Assembly: GCA_009667805.1 (NCBI GenBank)
Contig: CM019063.1
Span: forward strand, 197,636,954 to 197,700,953
Source of the DNA: Leptobrachium leishanense
Taxonomy: Eukaryota; Chordata; Amphibia; Anura; Megophryidae
Reading direction: 5' to 3'
DNA: 64,000 bases
A program made the translations under genes and the position numbers. Below the pieces are notes generated by a model. That model made no database searches. It saw nothing but the letters and a program-made list of their open reading frames with translations, and was not told the DNA's origin. This document shows, one piece after another, positions 22,190 through 33,827 of this stretch; position 1 is the first letter of the stretch, and every line of letters begins with the position of its first letter.

Positions 22190-22555
22190 TTCCCTGATGG
22201 CACAGAAATATTCCAAAATGACAATGCCAGGATTCATCAGACTCAAATTATGTATAAATGGCTAAGGAAGTATGGACATCATTTTCACACATGGATTGGC
22301 CACCACAGAGTACAGATCTTAACCCCATTGGGAATCTTTGGGATGTGCTGGATAAGACTTTACGCAGTGCTCCGACTCTCCCATCTTCAATACAAAATCT
22401 TGGTGATAAATTAATGCAACTCTGGATGGAAATAAATGTTGTGACATTACATAAACTTATCTAACTGATGCAATGGTGAATGCATGCTGTAATCAAAGCG
22501 AAAGTGGTGCTACAAAATATTCTAGTGTGTTACTTTTTTCTGGCCAGTAAAGTGC
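22190..22555 (+). pseudogene. Tc1-type transposase remnant (3' part)
   Basis: The plus strand encodes [20 protein letters not shown], the conserved C-terminal block of Tc1 transposases. The third catalytic acidic residue, normally glutamate in NPIENLW, is glycine here. Further upstream, QNDNAR-like sequence precedes a frame change. The 3' side ends in ttttttctggccagt, a Tc1-like terminus. The 5' half of the gene is missing. Confidence 0.85.
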
Positions 22556-23662
22556 TAAAATATAGTATATGTTTAAAATTTACGAAACCCTAGATGAATA
22601 CTTAATTTCTTTCTACAGTAATATGATAACTGTGCTTGAAGTTGTCATTGATTGGTCTTAAGATCGACCTTAGAGTTGTCTGCTGCTCCTAGATATGGAG
22701 CTTCAAACCTCCTTTTCCAAGACTCTCAGGGCACTATCACCTGGTGTGAGCTAACCCTAGCATTGGCATGTTTTTGAGTTAGCGACTTGTAAATTCAGTC
22801 TAGCGTCAGACCAACAGATCGTTTGCCTCTCGATGCAAACAGCAAAAATCACTTAGCCCGCGGTAACTTGCGATTCGTAGAGCGAGCTTACTTGGCTTAC
22901 CGCGTCCTATACTTAACATGGGCAGCGCTACAGATCACATGAGCTATTGTAACCAACAGATCGTTTGGTCCCGAGGCTAATTTCTACACGGACGCTAATC
23001 GAAAGAATTTACCTACTGTTCAACCCTGGTGTTACCTGACGGAAAAGGAGCAAAAAAGGAAAAAACAAGTGAAAGGTTCATGCTCAAAATTAACAGGCAA
23101 TTGAAAGGAATGCAGCACAGGTGTTCTCTTGGCCCCATACACCATAGTATTGGATCTGGTCAGCAATGTCGCTGCTGTTGCAGTAGGCTATATTATGATA
23201 TATATGTATCCTTTATTGACATATATCCTAGATCTAATATATTGCTAATTTTAAACATTTTATGCTGGGGGTTATTCATAGTATGTAAGCGGTTGAGAGT
23301 ATTAGGGTCAGGACCATGTTTAAAGGGACACATGGATAAGTCTTGCCCTGAAACATGTATTATTTATATGCTGCAGCAGGGAAAGTATTGTCGCTCATCT
23401 GGCCTACCTTTTGGATCTATTAAATCCATTGTAATGATTCTACATGCTGTTGGGTGGCATTTATCATGCAATGTCCATCAGCCTTAATTAATATATGTGT
23501 GCATATAAACATGGATAATACGGCCACCTTGGAGGATTTTAATAATGCAGGGGTGTGAGGGCTATTCACTGGATGTGTTCATACTTATACAAGCTTGTGA
23601 GGGCAGAGGATAGGTATGGCCCGGCACTCTGCACTGGAAAAAAACACTTCTATCCTTTACAC

Positions 23663-23846
23663 CAGTGGTTCCCAACCGCAGTCCTCAAGTACCCCCAACA
23701 GGCCAGGTTTTGAGGATCACCTTGGGGAAATGCAGACTGAATTCTGCAATCACTGAGCAGCAAATCATATCACCTGTGCTTTGCTTCGGATATCTGTAAA
23801 ACCTCACCTGTTGGGGGTACTTGAGGATCGCGGTTGGGAACCACTG
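23663..23846. mobile_element. Palindromic hAT MITE
   Basis: Termini cagtggttcccaaccgcagt and gcggttgggaaccactg form an inverted repeat about 40 bp long. It is flanked by ctttacac and ctttacag, an 8-bp target duplication with one mismatch. The CAG ends and 8-bp duplication define the hAT superfamily. Confidence 0.9.
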
Positions 23847-23861
23847 CTTTACAGAATTGCA

Positions 23862-24418
23862 TTAGAAACATAGAAACATAGAAAAATGTCGGCAGATAAG
23901 AACCTTTTCGGCCCATCTAGTCTGCCCAATTACATGGATACTTTACCTGGATTTATCTTTTGTTTAGGATAGCCTTATGCCTATCCCATGCTTGCTTAAA
24001 TTCAATTACTGTTTTGGCCTCTACCACTTCTACTGGAAGACTGTTCCATGTATCCACCACCCTCTCAGTAAAATAATACTTCCTGATGTTACTTTTAAAC
24101 CTTTGCCCCTCTAATCTAAGACTATGTCCTCTTGTTTTGCTATTTTGTTTCCTTTTAAATATACTCCCTTCCTCTACCTTGTGGATTCCCTTTACGTATT
24201 TAAATGTTTCTATCATATCTCCTCTGTCTCGTCTTTTTTCCAAGCTGTACATGTTAAGATCATTAAGCCTTTCCTGGTAACTTTTCTCCTTCAAGCCGTA
24301 CACCATTTTAGTAGCCCTTCTCTGAACTCTCTCTAAGATGTCTATATCCTTCTGGAGATACGGTCTCCAGTACTGCACACAGTACTCCAAGTGAGGTCTC
24401 ACCAGTGCTCTGTACAGT
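23862..24418 (-). mobile_element. CR1-like LINE, 3' fragment
   Basis: On the minus strand an open frame of 149 residues reads RPHLEYCVQYW, LERVQRRATKMVYGL, RRDRGDMIETFKYVKG and VVDTWNSLPVEVV. These are the C-terminal signatures of CR1/L3-type LINE reverse transcriptase proteins. The 3' end carries a ctatgtttctatgtttct repeat tail. It is 5'-truncated but the remaining frame is open. CR1 against Rex1 was not resolved. Confidence 0.85.
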
Positions 24419-24620
24419 GGCTGGGTCGTAGCTCGGGTCTTAGAGTTTCCCTAGCGTGCGCTAAACGACCTTGTACATGGACTACCGTGGACAATGTGAT
24501 CTGTTGGCGGGTTGTCAGGTGCTACCTTTTAGTGACTCACTCTAGATTTTTCCATTAGCAATGGCGTTTTAGCTCACACCAGATGATAGGGCCCTCAATA
24601 TTTTCAATTCCAGAAGTTTG

Positions 24621-24812
24621 TTTTTTTTGGAGAAAGTATTTTACCAGGAAGGATACATTGAGATTTCTCTCGTTTTCAAGTATGTCCTGGGTGGCGAGTA
24701 TGTACCGTTAGTTGTCTTGCCCAAGGACACTTACTGGAGAGGTTGCTCACTGGGATCGAACCCATGACTCCACAGGCTCTCTCCGTGCAGAGCAGTGACA
24801 TTACCTCTACTT
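24621..24812 (-). mobile_element. tRNA-derived SINE, copy 3
   Basis: The tail caatgtatccttcctggtaa and core gtccttgggcaagacaac are present, but the extreme tRNA-like head is cut off at ttacctctac. OR unit 1 lacks this copy at the corresponding site, so it arrived independently of copy 2. Confidence 0.85.
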
Positions 24813-25200
24813 ATAGTTCCTGTGACCTAAACATCCTATGTATGCAGAACTAAAACACTGGTAAATGTGCATCATTTGCTGTGTGCATTCTCTCTGTTAT
24901 TATAACTATTATTCATATCAAAGTGTATACAGCTCTAACAATTCTTCTGAAACATTACAATATATAAATGAGAGGAAAAACAGCAAAATTAACAGTTCAA
25001 GATGGCAAAAACAAATGGCCTAAATTACATTGATCAAGTTAGCTTGTCATTGTGCGTAAAACTGTATGCTATAGACTGGTTGGGCATTGTGAGGATTCAA
25101 GCGTAGCATGGAAGAAGCTGAAAAGGCCTTTCCTTTTATCTTTTGTGAATATTCCTAGACCAGCACTCTGCTCCTAATGAAATAGTTCCTCTGTCAGATA

Positions 25201-25332
25201 GGTTGATTCTTAATGAATGGTTATCCAGTTCCTAGTGTTCTGTGCAAGCAGCAGCAAATAACACTTTGACAGATGTTCTGATAGTTGACTGAAAGGTCTT
25301 GGGCTTGACACAATTAGCTAGGGCTGCTTTAA
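25201..25332. promoter_or_regulatory. Conserved block upstream of OR gene 2 (candidate regulatory element)
   Basis: This is the unit 2 partner of 14403-14534, with no mismatch seen by eye. A 16-bp difference lies immediately before it. It sits about 3.3 kb upstream of the OR gene 2 start codon because of the 22737-24594 and SINE insertions. Confidence 0.4.
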
Positions 25333-25406
25333 CACCACACCTCATTGAACTCACGATCCTGTTTCATTGGCAATCAAACATATATGTCTGTGAGAAAAAA
25401 AATATT

Positions 25407-25531
25407 CAGGTCTACTCAAAGAAAGGTGAAACTCAGGAGAATTGGCTGGAGAAGTGAAAATTCTAGGTCTAGGTCTAGATTGTTCTCTTCTGCCAATTCT
25501 CTTGATTTTCACCTTTCTTTGAACAGACCTG
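25407..25531. mobile_element. Short fold-back MITE, diverged copy
   Basis: Left arm caggtctactcaaagaaagg and right arm cctttctttgaacagacctg are inverted. The inner words gtgaaactcaggagaattgg and ccaattctcttgattttcac also pair, and the centre is a taggtctaggtctaga repeat. It is related to 26018-26199 and to 63904 onwards. Frames on both strands here mirror each other and are not genes. Confidence 0.8.
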
Positions 25532-26017
25532 ATTGTGTCCATTGAGAACTTTTGTTCTCCACATCTACCAAAAATATGGCTGTATCCTTATCTTGTTGGA
25601 ATAGTTATTGAGTGCAGAGTACTGCACTACTTTTTAAGATCCTGATGTTTACCTTTCCAATCTATTCTCTAAAACATTAGGATCTAAAAGAATTTGTAAG
25701 AAACCTGGTAAAATATCACATATTCATAAATATGTATTTCAAGGCCAGACGCCCCATTTTCCTATTGCAGTGATTACATTTAAACCATCTGTAATGTATG
25801 CTATCTTTTGTTAATAAAATATAAGGTTTTGTTGGTTGACTTTAGTAGATTTGAAGGACACTTCCTGTACAGTATGTTACACTTTAAAATGTTTTACAGT
25901 AAAAAACCTCCTAAATATACCCAAAAAATGGAAGATACGTTACAATACCCAAAGCAATATAATGCTCAAAAGACGAGAGAGGAATGAGAAAGAAAAATGA
26001 GCAATAAAAAAGACATA

Positions 26018-26199
26018 CAGGGTTATTCAGAGAGAGGTGAAAAGCAGGAAAATGACTGGAGAATGGAAAATTCTAGGTCAAAATAGCCGATTTGGAAAGT
26101 GAGATAAATGGGAGAATTTTTCTGGTTTGGCTATTTTGACCTAGAATTTTCAATTCTCCAGTCATTCTCCTGGTTTTCACCTCTTTCTGAATAACCCTG
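26018..26199. mobile_element. Fold-back MITE, CAGGGTTATTCAGAG termini
   Basis: A 182-bp near-complete palindrome from cagggttattcagagag to ctttctgaataaccctg, with inner arms containing gaaaattctaggtcaaaata and its reverse complement. ATA lies on both flanks, a possible 3-bp target duplication. It shares terminal sequence with the much longer MITEs near 5788 and 57258. Confidence 0.9.
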
Positions 26200-26749
26200 A
26201 TAATCAAAATGATGTAGAGTGCCCATTATGGAAGTAATATTTTTTGAGTATCCCTTTAGGCTGTGATTACACGGGAATGTGAAGAATGTTTGTGAGAAAG
26301 GACTTCTTTCCTCACAAGTGCCTGTGTGGTCACCTCGTTGCGTGCACATACAATCTGTAAACACTGCTTGCGCTTTGCAGACCTATCTGCTCTCCGTCAA
26401 AGTGGCGTACGTTACATCGTGTAGTCCTCCCAATTGATCTAATCTAATGCTGTGATGTACACTGGGAGGGAGGCCACAATGGACGCACGTAGTACGCCCA
26501 TGTGGCTCCAGCCTTCGGTGCCTCCCCTACTAAATGGCAAGTGCACATCCATAAGTCTGGTGTCAATGAATGTATGCAGCAATTTAAAAGAATACTGTAC
26601 ATAATATAATTAACCTGTATAACTTGATTCTGTCTGTTACATTTATATTAAATATTTATTTGTTATATTTGATATTTGTTATATTGTCCAAATTAAGAAT
26701 TCACGAACCATGCACTTATGGAAAAGAAATTCACAGTTCTATTAACTGT

Positions 26750-26815
26750 TCTATTGAAAACGAGAGAAATCTCAATGTATCCTTTCTGGTAAAATCCTTT
26801 ATAAATAAATAACTA
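26750..26815 (+). mobile_element. SINE/LINE 3' tail fragment
   Basis: Plus-strand sequence gaaaacgagagaaatctcaa, then tgtatcctttctggtaaaat and a (taaa) repeat, is the shared SINE/LINE tail without head or core. Confidence 0.75.
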
Positions 26816-27478
26816 CAGGAATTTACCTCACTTATCCAGTGTCGTCTGTGGAAGATTGCATACATACATACTATACGCCGAAACAGAGTGAGTAATACTT
26901 TAGTGCTCGGGCCTCACTCATTTAAAGAATTCAAAGTCTACAGAGTATTTCAATTAAACCCTCTCTGGCTGTTCATCATGCAGAATTTGAACTCCCCAGT
27001 GAATTAATTTCAGTTGCCAGACCAATTATTTCTATGTCATTCTATTTGAATCGTATGTTTTATAGCAGTTCAGTATACACACAAAAAAATACTAAAATTG
27101 CAAAATATTTACAAATATTGATGTGTGAAAGAATATTTCTTTAAGAGTGTCTTATATATAATGATAATAATAATAATAACAATTGTGCATTGAATGTAAA
27201 ACCCCGCACACCACCTTATGAGATTTCAGGTTTCTGAAATGTAAAGACAGAAATAACAATGTAAATGTCTGACATTTTCTATTTATTAGTGACCTTCGAA
27301 AAGGCAATATTCTAGAGAAAAATAATAGTAATCAAGAGTTCGTTTTTTTATTTAAAAAAGTAATCACTACACAACCAAATAACAATTTGTGGAAAGACCT
27401 TTTCCATTTATTACAGAAGCAATTCTTTGTAAATATGTTCTAGTAACAGTGCACATCTATACAGTACTTTAACCTCCC

Positions 27479-27874
27479 TGGCGGTGTTCCCGAGTGTGTC
27501 TCGGGGTTAAATTTCACCGCTGAGAGAGGTAACACCGAGACACACTCGGGCTGTATATATTACCTCTCCGTGCGCTCCCTCGATGATCTCTACAGTCTCC
27601 TCTGGCGATCGCGGCGTTTAACTTCCTGGATTCCTTCTCGCGAGGAAGGAACCAGGAAGTATAAGGTCGCGATCGCAGGAGGAGGCAGCTGGCGACATTG
27701 AGGGAACGCATGGAGAGGTAATGTTTCCAGCGGCATCCCGAGTGTTGCTCGGGGTTACCGCTTCCAACATAGGAATTTAACCCTGAGCTACACTCTGGAT
27801 ACCGCTGGGGGGGGGGGGAATAGACTGCATTTAGACACGGTTTTTCCCCAAAATAAGACCGCCAGGGAGGTTAA
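27479..27874. mobile_element. TTAA-type MITE, CCTCCCTGGCGG termini
   Basis: TTAA is present on both sides. The termini cctccctggcgg and ccgccagggagg are perfect mirrors. Inside, cgagtgtgtctcggggttaa and acaccgagacacactcggg form a strong hairpin. GC-rich. No transposase. Confidence 0.9.
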
Positions 27875-28057
27875 ATATGAAAATATTATCCCACTATTCT
27901 TTATAAAAATAGTTCACTCTCTTTCTCCTGTATATGCTGTTCTTTAGATCATTCAACAGGTTTTCAATGGAACTACGGTAATACTCTGTCTGGGACATTC
28001 CAAGACTTTGGGCCCTTTTCCAAGTTTGTTGTAAACTTAAGCAGAGCTGTTCTAAAC

Positions 28058-28193
28058 CAGGGGTCAGCAACCTTGGCTCCCTGATGTTTTGGGAACTACA
28101 TTTCCCATGTGGCTCAGGCAGCCTAATGGGTGACTGAGCATCTTGGGAGATGTAGTTCCCAAAACATCAGGGAGCCAAGGTTGCTGACCCCTG
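28058..28193. mobile_element. Palindromic hAT MITE with perfect 8-bp target duplication
   Basis: The termini caggggtcagcaaccttggc and gccaaggttgctgacccctg are exact inverted repeats that extend through gggaactacatttccca. The flanks ttctaaac at 28050-28057 and 28194-28201 are an exact 8-bp duplication. A partial relative lies at 58545-58606. Confidence 0.93.
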
Positions 28194-28216
28194 TTCTAAA
28201 CCTATCAACCCTGGGC

Positions 28217-28893
28217 TGTATTCAATAGTTGTCAATAAGCTAACTACAGGAAACGTTACATATAAAATCTCCTGTAGTTAGTTTTTTGACAGAAAACGCC
28301 ATTCGCTTCTTGCCACAAGCTGAGCTTGCGGCTCGGATGCAGCCGTTTTCCTACATGAGGTTACTGTACATTAACGTCTGCTATACTAATTATGGGAGAC
28401 GTTACTTGTAACCTCTGCATGGAAGCGTAGTCTATTCCAATGTAGCCTGCTTTTCCAAAATGGAGACAGTATTTCAGGGTGAAATACAGACTCCTAAAAG
28501 CTGTGTGCAAACTCAAAATCATTTAACACTCTCTAAAACCCCCACCCATTAAATCCAATGCTCACCTCTCATCCTCCGGTCAAAAGGGCGGCATGATCCG
28601 CCGCTGCTTCTCACCGGGAGCAGAGTGAGACTGGGTACAAATAGTTTATAGTCTCCCTCCACGATCACTCCACGGCACAGGGCTCCTTGCCCGGAAGCGC
28701 AAAGCTCCATGGAATCCTACGGAGCGCTGCTGCTGCTATTCTTCAGCTATGCGCTGCATTCCGAGGCGAGGTGTTAAAATAGCACCCACCCCGGAATACA
28801 ATGGTAACATGGAGACGGTAAGGGAAAATCTTCAGGCGTACATTTTCTTGTTTACCATCTCCATTTTACTGTTAACTACGGAATAGTGTCCTT
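28217..28893. mobile_element. MITE of the TCACCTCTCATCC family, copy 1
   Basis: The left end is near gggctgtattcaatag and the right end near ggaatagtgtcc. The interior carries the family core ctcacctctcatcctccggt and ccgctgcttctcaccgggag, also seen at 37.28, 39.67 and 46.4 kb. Borders are approximate. Confidence 0.65.
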
Positions 28894-29095
28894 CATAGAC
28901 TATAATGGTTCTGGTAAGTTTACAACAGCTCTAGTTAAGTTAACACCAACCTTGGAATTGGGCCCTTTGATTTTTCGATTCCTGAAACCAGGCCTTGGTT
29001 GGAAGCGTTTGGGTCATTGCCATGTTGCAATATGAAATTCCTCTTCATCGTCAGCTTTAAAAAATTGGCCAGCAAGTTGGGTGCTGAAATATCTT

Positions 29096-29822
29096 GGGCC
29101 AAATTACATTCTTCATGGAAAAACGCACGCGCAACGCGTGAATTTGTGCGCCAAGCGTTAAACATTAACACGCGGAAATCAACGCTGGAATTACAATCCT
29201 AGTGCATTTTTTCATCCATCGAGCAATAGCGTGCGTTAAACGGATGCGCAGAAATGCTCGCGCAGTAACGTTGCGCGCAGAAATCAGTGTGCGGACTGCT
29301 TTTTTCACACGATTCAGACAATCGGAATTAAGAACCACAATTATCTCACGTTAAGTTTTTCCGCCTGTCAAAGTCAATCTGAGCATATAAGCTGCAGCAA
29401 TAATAAATGCACACACAACTTCTCCATTTTATTGGTTTGGTATGTTTAGAATGTGTAACTATACTTTGCTGCTTTTTTTTTCCGGCTGGTGTATTTGGGT
29501 TTGGCCAGGTTGTTCAGATTTGACATTAACACCAGCTTGTAGCAGTTGCTAAAATTATGCGCTCAAAGGCTATGCGTTAAATCCTGCGCATAGATTGTAA
29601 TACCATCTGCGTACCAGTGCACATTCGCGTTTGCGCTCACAATGTTAAGTATAGGACGCGTGCAGTAAAGTACGCTCGCGCAGGTTCACCCGCGGTAGAC
29701 AATTACGTGAGTTTGTTGCGCTGACAATGTAATACGACGTTCAGCGCAAAGGGTTTTACCCCTCGCGTTAATGTTTTTTTGCGCCGGCGCAAACTTTTGC
29801 ACAAAGATTGTAAATTGGCCCC
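29096..29822. mobile_element. CpG-rich palindromic MITE
   Basis: The left end gggccaaattacattctt mirrors the right end agattgtaaattggcccc. The interior is rich in gcgc and acgc and has inverted halves around the centre. Related to 10461-11165. Confidence 0.8.
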
Positions 29823-29829
29823 TTGTTAT

Positions 29830-30605
29830 CTTCATCTTTTAACTAGTCCTGACCCAGCTAGAGAGAATCAACCTTTAAGGACCATGGTATCAGAATAACG
29901 ATCAATAATTGGTAGAAAGGGACCTTCCCTGCATAAAGGGATGGATTGGGCTGTCCATTATTTTGGCCTTTGACAGAATGCCTATATCTTTGAGGGGCAA
30001 TTCCATTAACTTGTAGTATAATTTCCTGTCAGGAAAGATATGCTTTATGCAGTAAACAATAAAATAGATACGTGCACTACTTCTAATGTGGTTCACAAGG
30101 AAAGCCAATAATTTATTGAGAGGGAAAGTATATCTGTCTCTGTGTTTTAGTCACTTCATGGAACTCTGTGTAAGTGTCTCTCTCTAGAGAAGGGGTAGAG
30201 ACAGATGTGGCAGATGGGAGCAAGGGAAAGGTAGAGATATGTAGGTGGGCCCTTCCCTAGGTTTTTCTTGAGGGCCCCAGTTGGTCTCAGTCTGCCACTT
30301 CCTGTATGTTGGAATTAGTCAGTGTTTGCAATTAGCCATTGCCCAGACATCATAGGTTCTTTCAATTGTTTTGGTGCATATTCATTGCAATTTGACCATA
30401 AATAAATATAATATAAATTATAAATAAATTAAATTGCCATGGTTTCCATAGTGTTCCTTTAAGCCAAGTTTCAGTTTTATTTCTCTGTAATAATCTGTCA
30501 TTGCCAGTAGCACAAACTCACCTTGTTGCTTATCCATTTGCTCTATGCTTCAATGTTGTCATAGCTTTCTTTGGATAATGAGCTTTTCTGGCTTTAACCT
30601 AAACA
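29830..30605. other. Unassigned AT-rich sequence
   Basis: No gene or clear element was recognised. A small dispersed repeat may lie at 30380-30450 (aaataaatataatataaatt). Confidence 0.4.
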
Positions 30606-31375
30606 GTGAAGTGAAATTCCCCATAGAGAAGTAATGGTTAATCTATTCAGAAAATGCCGAACAGCAGCGAAAAAGTTGGTGAAATGTCCAGATTTCTCTT
30701 GCTTTCGCTAGATAGGTTTAAACAGGTGAATAGAGCAAAATACACAAATAGGTACAGAGGGAAAAAAAAGTGAAAGTGCTGCAAGCCTCATCACTCAGTT
30801 GCTAGGTTCATTTTTTTCTCTTAAACAGGTAAATCTCATAGGTTTCAATGTAAAAAAAATTCCCTGTTTCTATAAAAAAAAATTAAACTCTTTATTCTTT
30901 TCATTTGCAGCCAAAAGGCTAATATTTCTGAATTTTTTTGCGAAATGTTTTACTCAAATTTTTTTAAATGGTGTTTTTATAGTATTATTCTGTAACAGAG
31001 CTTTTTATTGTTATTCATAGGACCTTATATATTATTTCCATGCATTATATTTTTTAAAATGCCTTTTAAAAGTTGCGTTTTTATAAAACAAAATTTACCA
31101 ATGTTCGGCAGCTGGACGGCTTTTTTCAGCGGCATTCGGCGGCAGATCGGCTTTTTGCAGCAGCTTTCGGTGGGTAGGCGGTTTGAAGATGCGTTTGAAG
31201 GTCTGTTTGGCGGCTCCTCGGCTGCGTTTGGAAGTCTATCGGCGGCGTTCAGCGATTCATCACAGGTTGAGCGGTGGAGTTTGGCAGACCCCTTCAGCAC
31301 ACGTTGGGGACCCTCCAGTGAATGCTGGGTTGGTGAATTGAGGTCACCGAAGTGCGCCTAAGGAGAGGGCACCAA
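30606..31375. mobile_element. Partial CAGGGTTATTC-family MITE
   Basis: The phrase catagagaagtaatggttaa and aacagcagcga are shared with the element at 53.8 kb. The right part (gttcggcagctggacggc, ggaccctccagtgaatgctg) matches 2425-2698 and 56500-56740. Both extreme ends have decayed. Confidence 0.65.
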
Positions 31376-31710
31376 AACCCCCTTAGTTTAATTAGAAATT
31401 GTTTTGCTAAATTATAGTGTGTGGAATTCTGCAGGGATGAGAACTGAATTGGTCCCAGTAATTTGCAAATCGAGCCATACAATAATGGTGTAAGACAGGG
31501 GTAGGGAACCTTTTTGGCTGAGAGAGCCATGAACGCCACATATTTTAAAATGTAATTCCGTGAGAGTCATACAATATGTTTAAAACTAAATACAAGTAAA
31601 TGTGTGCATTTTATGTAAGACCAACACTTTTAAAGTACAATAAGTCTCTGAATTCTTTTTAATAACGTTGTTATGCTGTTGCTAGCCAATGATGAATAAA
31701 GTACTTACCA

Positions 31711-33628
31711 TTAATGCGGCTTCTGGTGCGGCATGGTTTTGCTGATGGCTTTATAGTCTGGTTGATACGTGGTGAGGTTGAGCTTCATGCAGGCGTTGAG
31801 ACTTCCATCCATTAAACGTGATGGTAGGTTGGTGTTAATGTTCTTTAGATGTGAGATAGACTGCTCACATGCATACGTAGAGCCAAACATTGTCAGTACA
31901 GCAATACTCACACGCTGCAGTGTGTGCTATGTGACGGGAAGCGCGTTGCAAGTTTTGACAATCAGCTGGTCCGCTGGTTGAAGTTTTTTCATTTCTCCCC
32001 ACTTGTGTTTGCTCGCCAACTCTGCTTGCTGTCGTGCAAATCTTTCCAAATCTTCATTCAGTGACTTGAACTTATTCACCCACATGTCTGAGGCCTTCAG
32101 GTCCGCAGCTTGTAGCTCAAAATCTCTGACGGAGACATCGGGATGTAACTCAGGTCGGCGCTGTCCACTGCACACTCGTGTGGATGGGTGATGAACTAAA
32201 AAAGACGAGTGTGCTCACGAAATTCTCCAAAGCGTGCTTTGAATGACTGCAGGAGATTAGATGTGAAGCCCGCTAGCTGCTGAAGATCAAGATGTTGAGC
32301 AGGGTCACTTGCTGTGCATGCATCTTTAAACTCTCCCAGTTTTCAAAGTGTAGGAAACGAGCTGTTTCAATGTCGCGATGAAGAGTTCTAGCTTGTTTTC
32401 AAATGCAAACACTGCTTGTTGAAGGGATAAGACTGTATTTTCAACACCTTGCATTTTCACATTGAGCTGGTTCAGATGTTCAATCATGTCCACAAGATAG
32501 TAGAACTTCAGGAGCCACTCAGTGTTAGCCAACTCAGGATGCTCGACGTTTTTCATTTCAAGAAAAATCCGGATTTCGCTCAGACAAGCCGCGAAACGGC
32601 TGAGCACCTTCCCTCTTGCAACCGACGCACATTGCTGTGCTGAAGCAGACCGGGATAATTATTCCCAACTTCCTCCAGCAGTGTTTTAAACTGGCGATCA
32701 TTTAAAGCTCGGGCAACAATAAAGATGACCACCCGAATGACCAGTGACATCACCTCACCAAGTTGCTCGCCACACATCTGAGCACAAAGCGCCTCCTGAT
32801 GTAGGATGCAGTGATTCATGTTCACGAAGAAGCACTACGAATCCTTTGTTTTTCCCCACCATGCACGGAGCACCATCAGTACACACCGAAATAAGTTTAT
32901 CCATCGGTAGATTTTTTCTTTAGCGAACTTAGTGAAAGACTTGAATAAATCCTCCCCTCGTTGTCCCTTTCATAGGCACAACAGCAAGACTTTCCTCACA
33001 TAGTGTGTCACCGACAGCATACCTTGCAATCACATTGAACTGGGATACATGGCTTATGTCTGACTCATCCAAAGCAAGAGAAAAGAACGGTGCTGCATTT
33101 ATGTCCTTCACTTGTGTTGCCTCAAGTTGATTTGCCATCATGATGGTACGATCGTGAACAGTTCTTGCCGACAGAGGCATGTCTTTCATTCGTTTGATTA
33201 TTTTATCTTTATCCGAAGTTGTCAAAAAGTTCATTGGCAACATCAAGCATGAATGTTTTCGCATACTCCCCATCTGTGAATGGCTTCCCGTTTCTCACAA
33301 TTGCTAAAGCACCAGCAAAGCGAGCCGAATTCCAGTCACCTTGTTGGGTCCAAACACGGAGTTGCTGCTGACTAGCTTGCACTCTGCACAGTAGCTCTTG
33401 ACATGCTTTCTTCCTGCTGTCCCCCGCAGGATATTTTGATGCAAATGTAGTATGGAGTGTGTCGAAGTGTCGCTTTATATTTGACCGTTTCATCGATGCA
33501 ATTTTATCATTGCATATTAGACACACTGCATAACCTGCTCTCTCCACAAAGGCGAATTCCTCTGTCCATTCCTGCTGAAAAGTACGATAGTTCTCATCTT
33601 TTTTTCTTCGATTAAAGGGTTTCTGCAA
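31711..33628 (-). pseudogene. hAT transposase pseudogene (Charlie/GTF2IRD2-like)
   Basis: Minus-strand segments in changing frames form one protein. First comes a BED-type zinc-finger-like N-terminus (FAFVERAGYAVCLICNDK, then SNIKRHFDTLHTTF, supplying the Cys and His pairs). MLPMNFLTTSDKDKIIKRMK follows, then SLALDESDISHVSQ with a catalytic-region aspartate. Further segments contain MNHCILHQEALCAQM, EWLLKFYYLVDMIEHLNQLN and PDVSVRDFELQAADLK. The order and wording resemble the hAT transposase from which vertebrate GTF2IRD2 and ZBED-type genes derive (family knowledge). At least three frameshifts make it inactive. Confidence 0.88.
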
Positions 33629-33827
33629 TTAGCTAGCTGACTACTTGCTTAAAAAGGAGGGAAGTTTACTTCCTGACCTCACAATGACCCATGTACTTTA
33701 CGCACTATCCAATAGAAAATTGGTGTTGTCGCGGAGGACAGCTGTGATTGGCTCCAGCCACCCACAACCATGAATATGAGCGGTAGGAAATGAATGGATT
33801 GAAATACATGAGAATGTTTTATATTTT

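Larger units (their letters stand above)
22737..24594. mobile_element. Large MITE inserted in OR unit 2, carrying two nested elements
   Basis: The left end agggcactatcacctggtgt mirrors the right end acaccagatgatagggccct, with gagctaa/ttagctc continuing inwards. OR unit 1 has no insert at the matching place (13400), which marks this as a post-duplication insertion. The interior contains mirrored CpG-rich parts (taacttgcgattcg near 22870, aacgacc near 24463), a hAT MITE at 23663-23846 and a CR1 LINE piece at 23862-24418. The 152-residue frame at 23029 shows no known domain. Confidence 0.8.

Noticed and set aside
23029..23487. 152-residue plus-strand frame
   Set aside because: It lies inside a transposon insertion absent from the duplicate OR unit, has no recognisable motif and no supporting gene structure.
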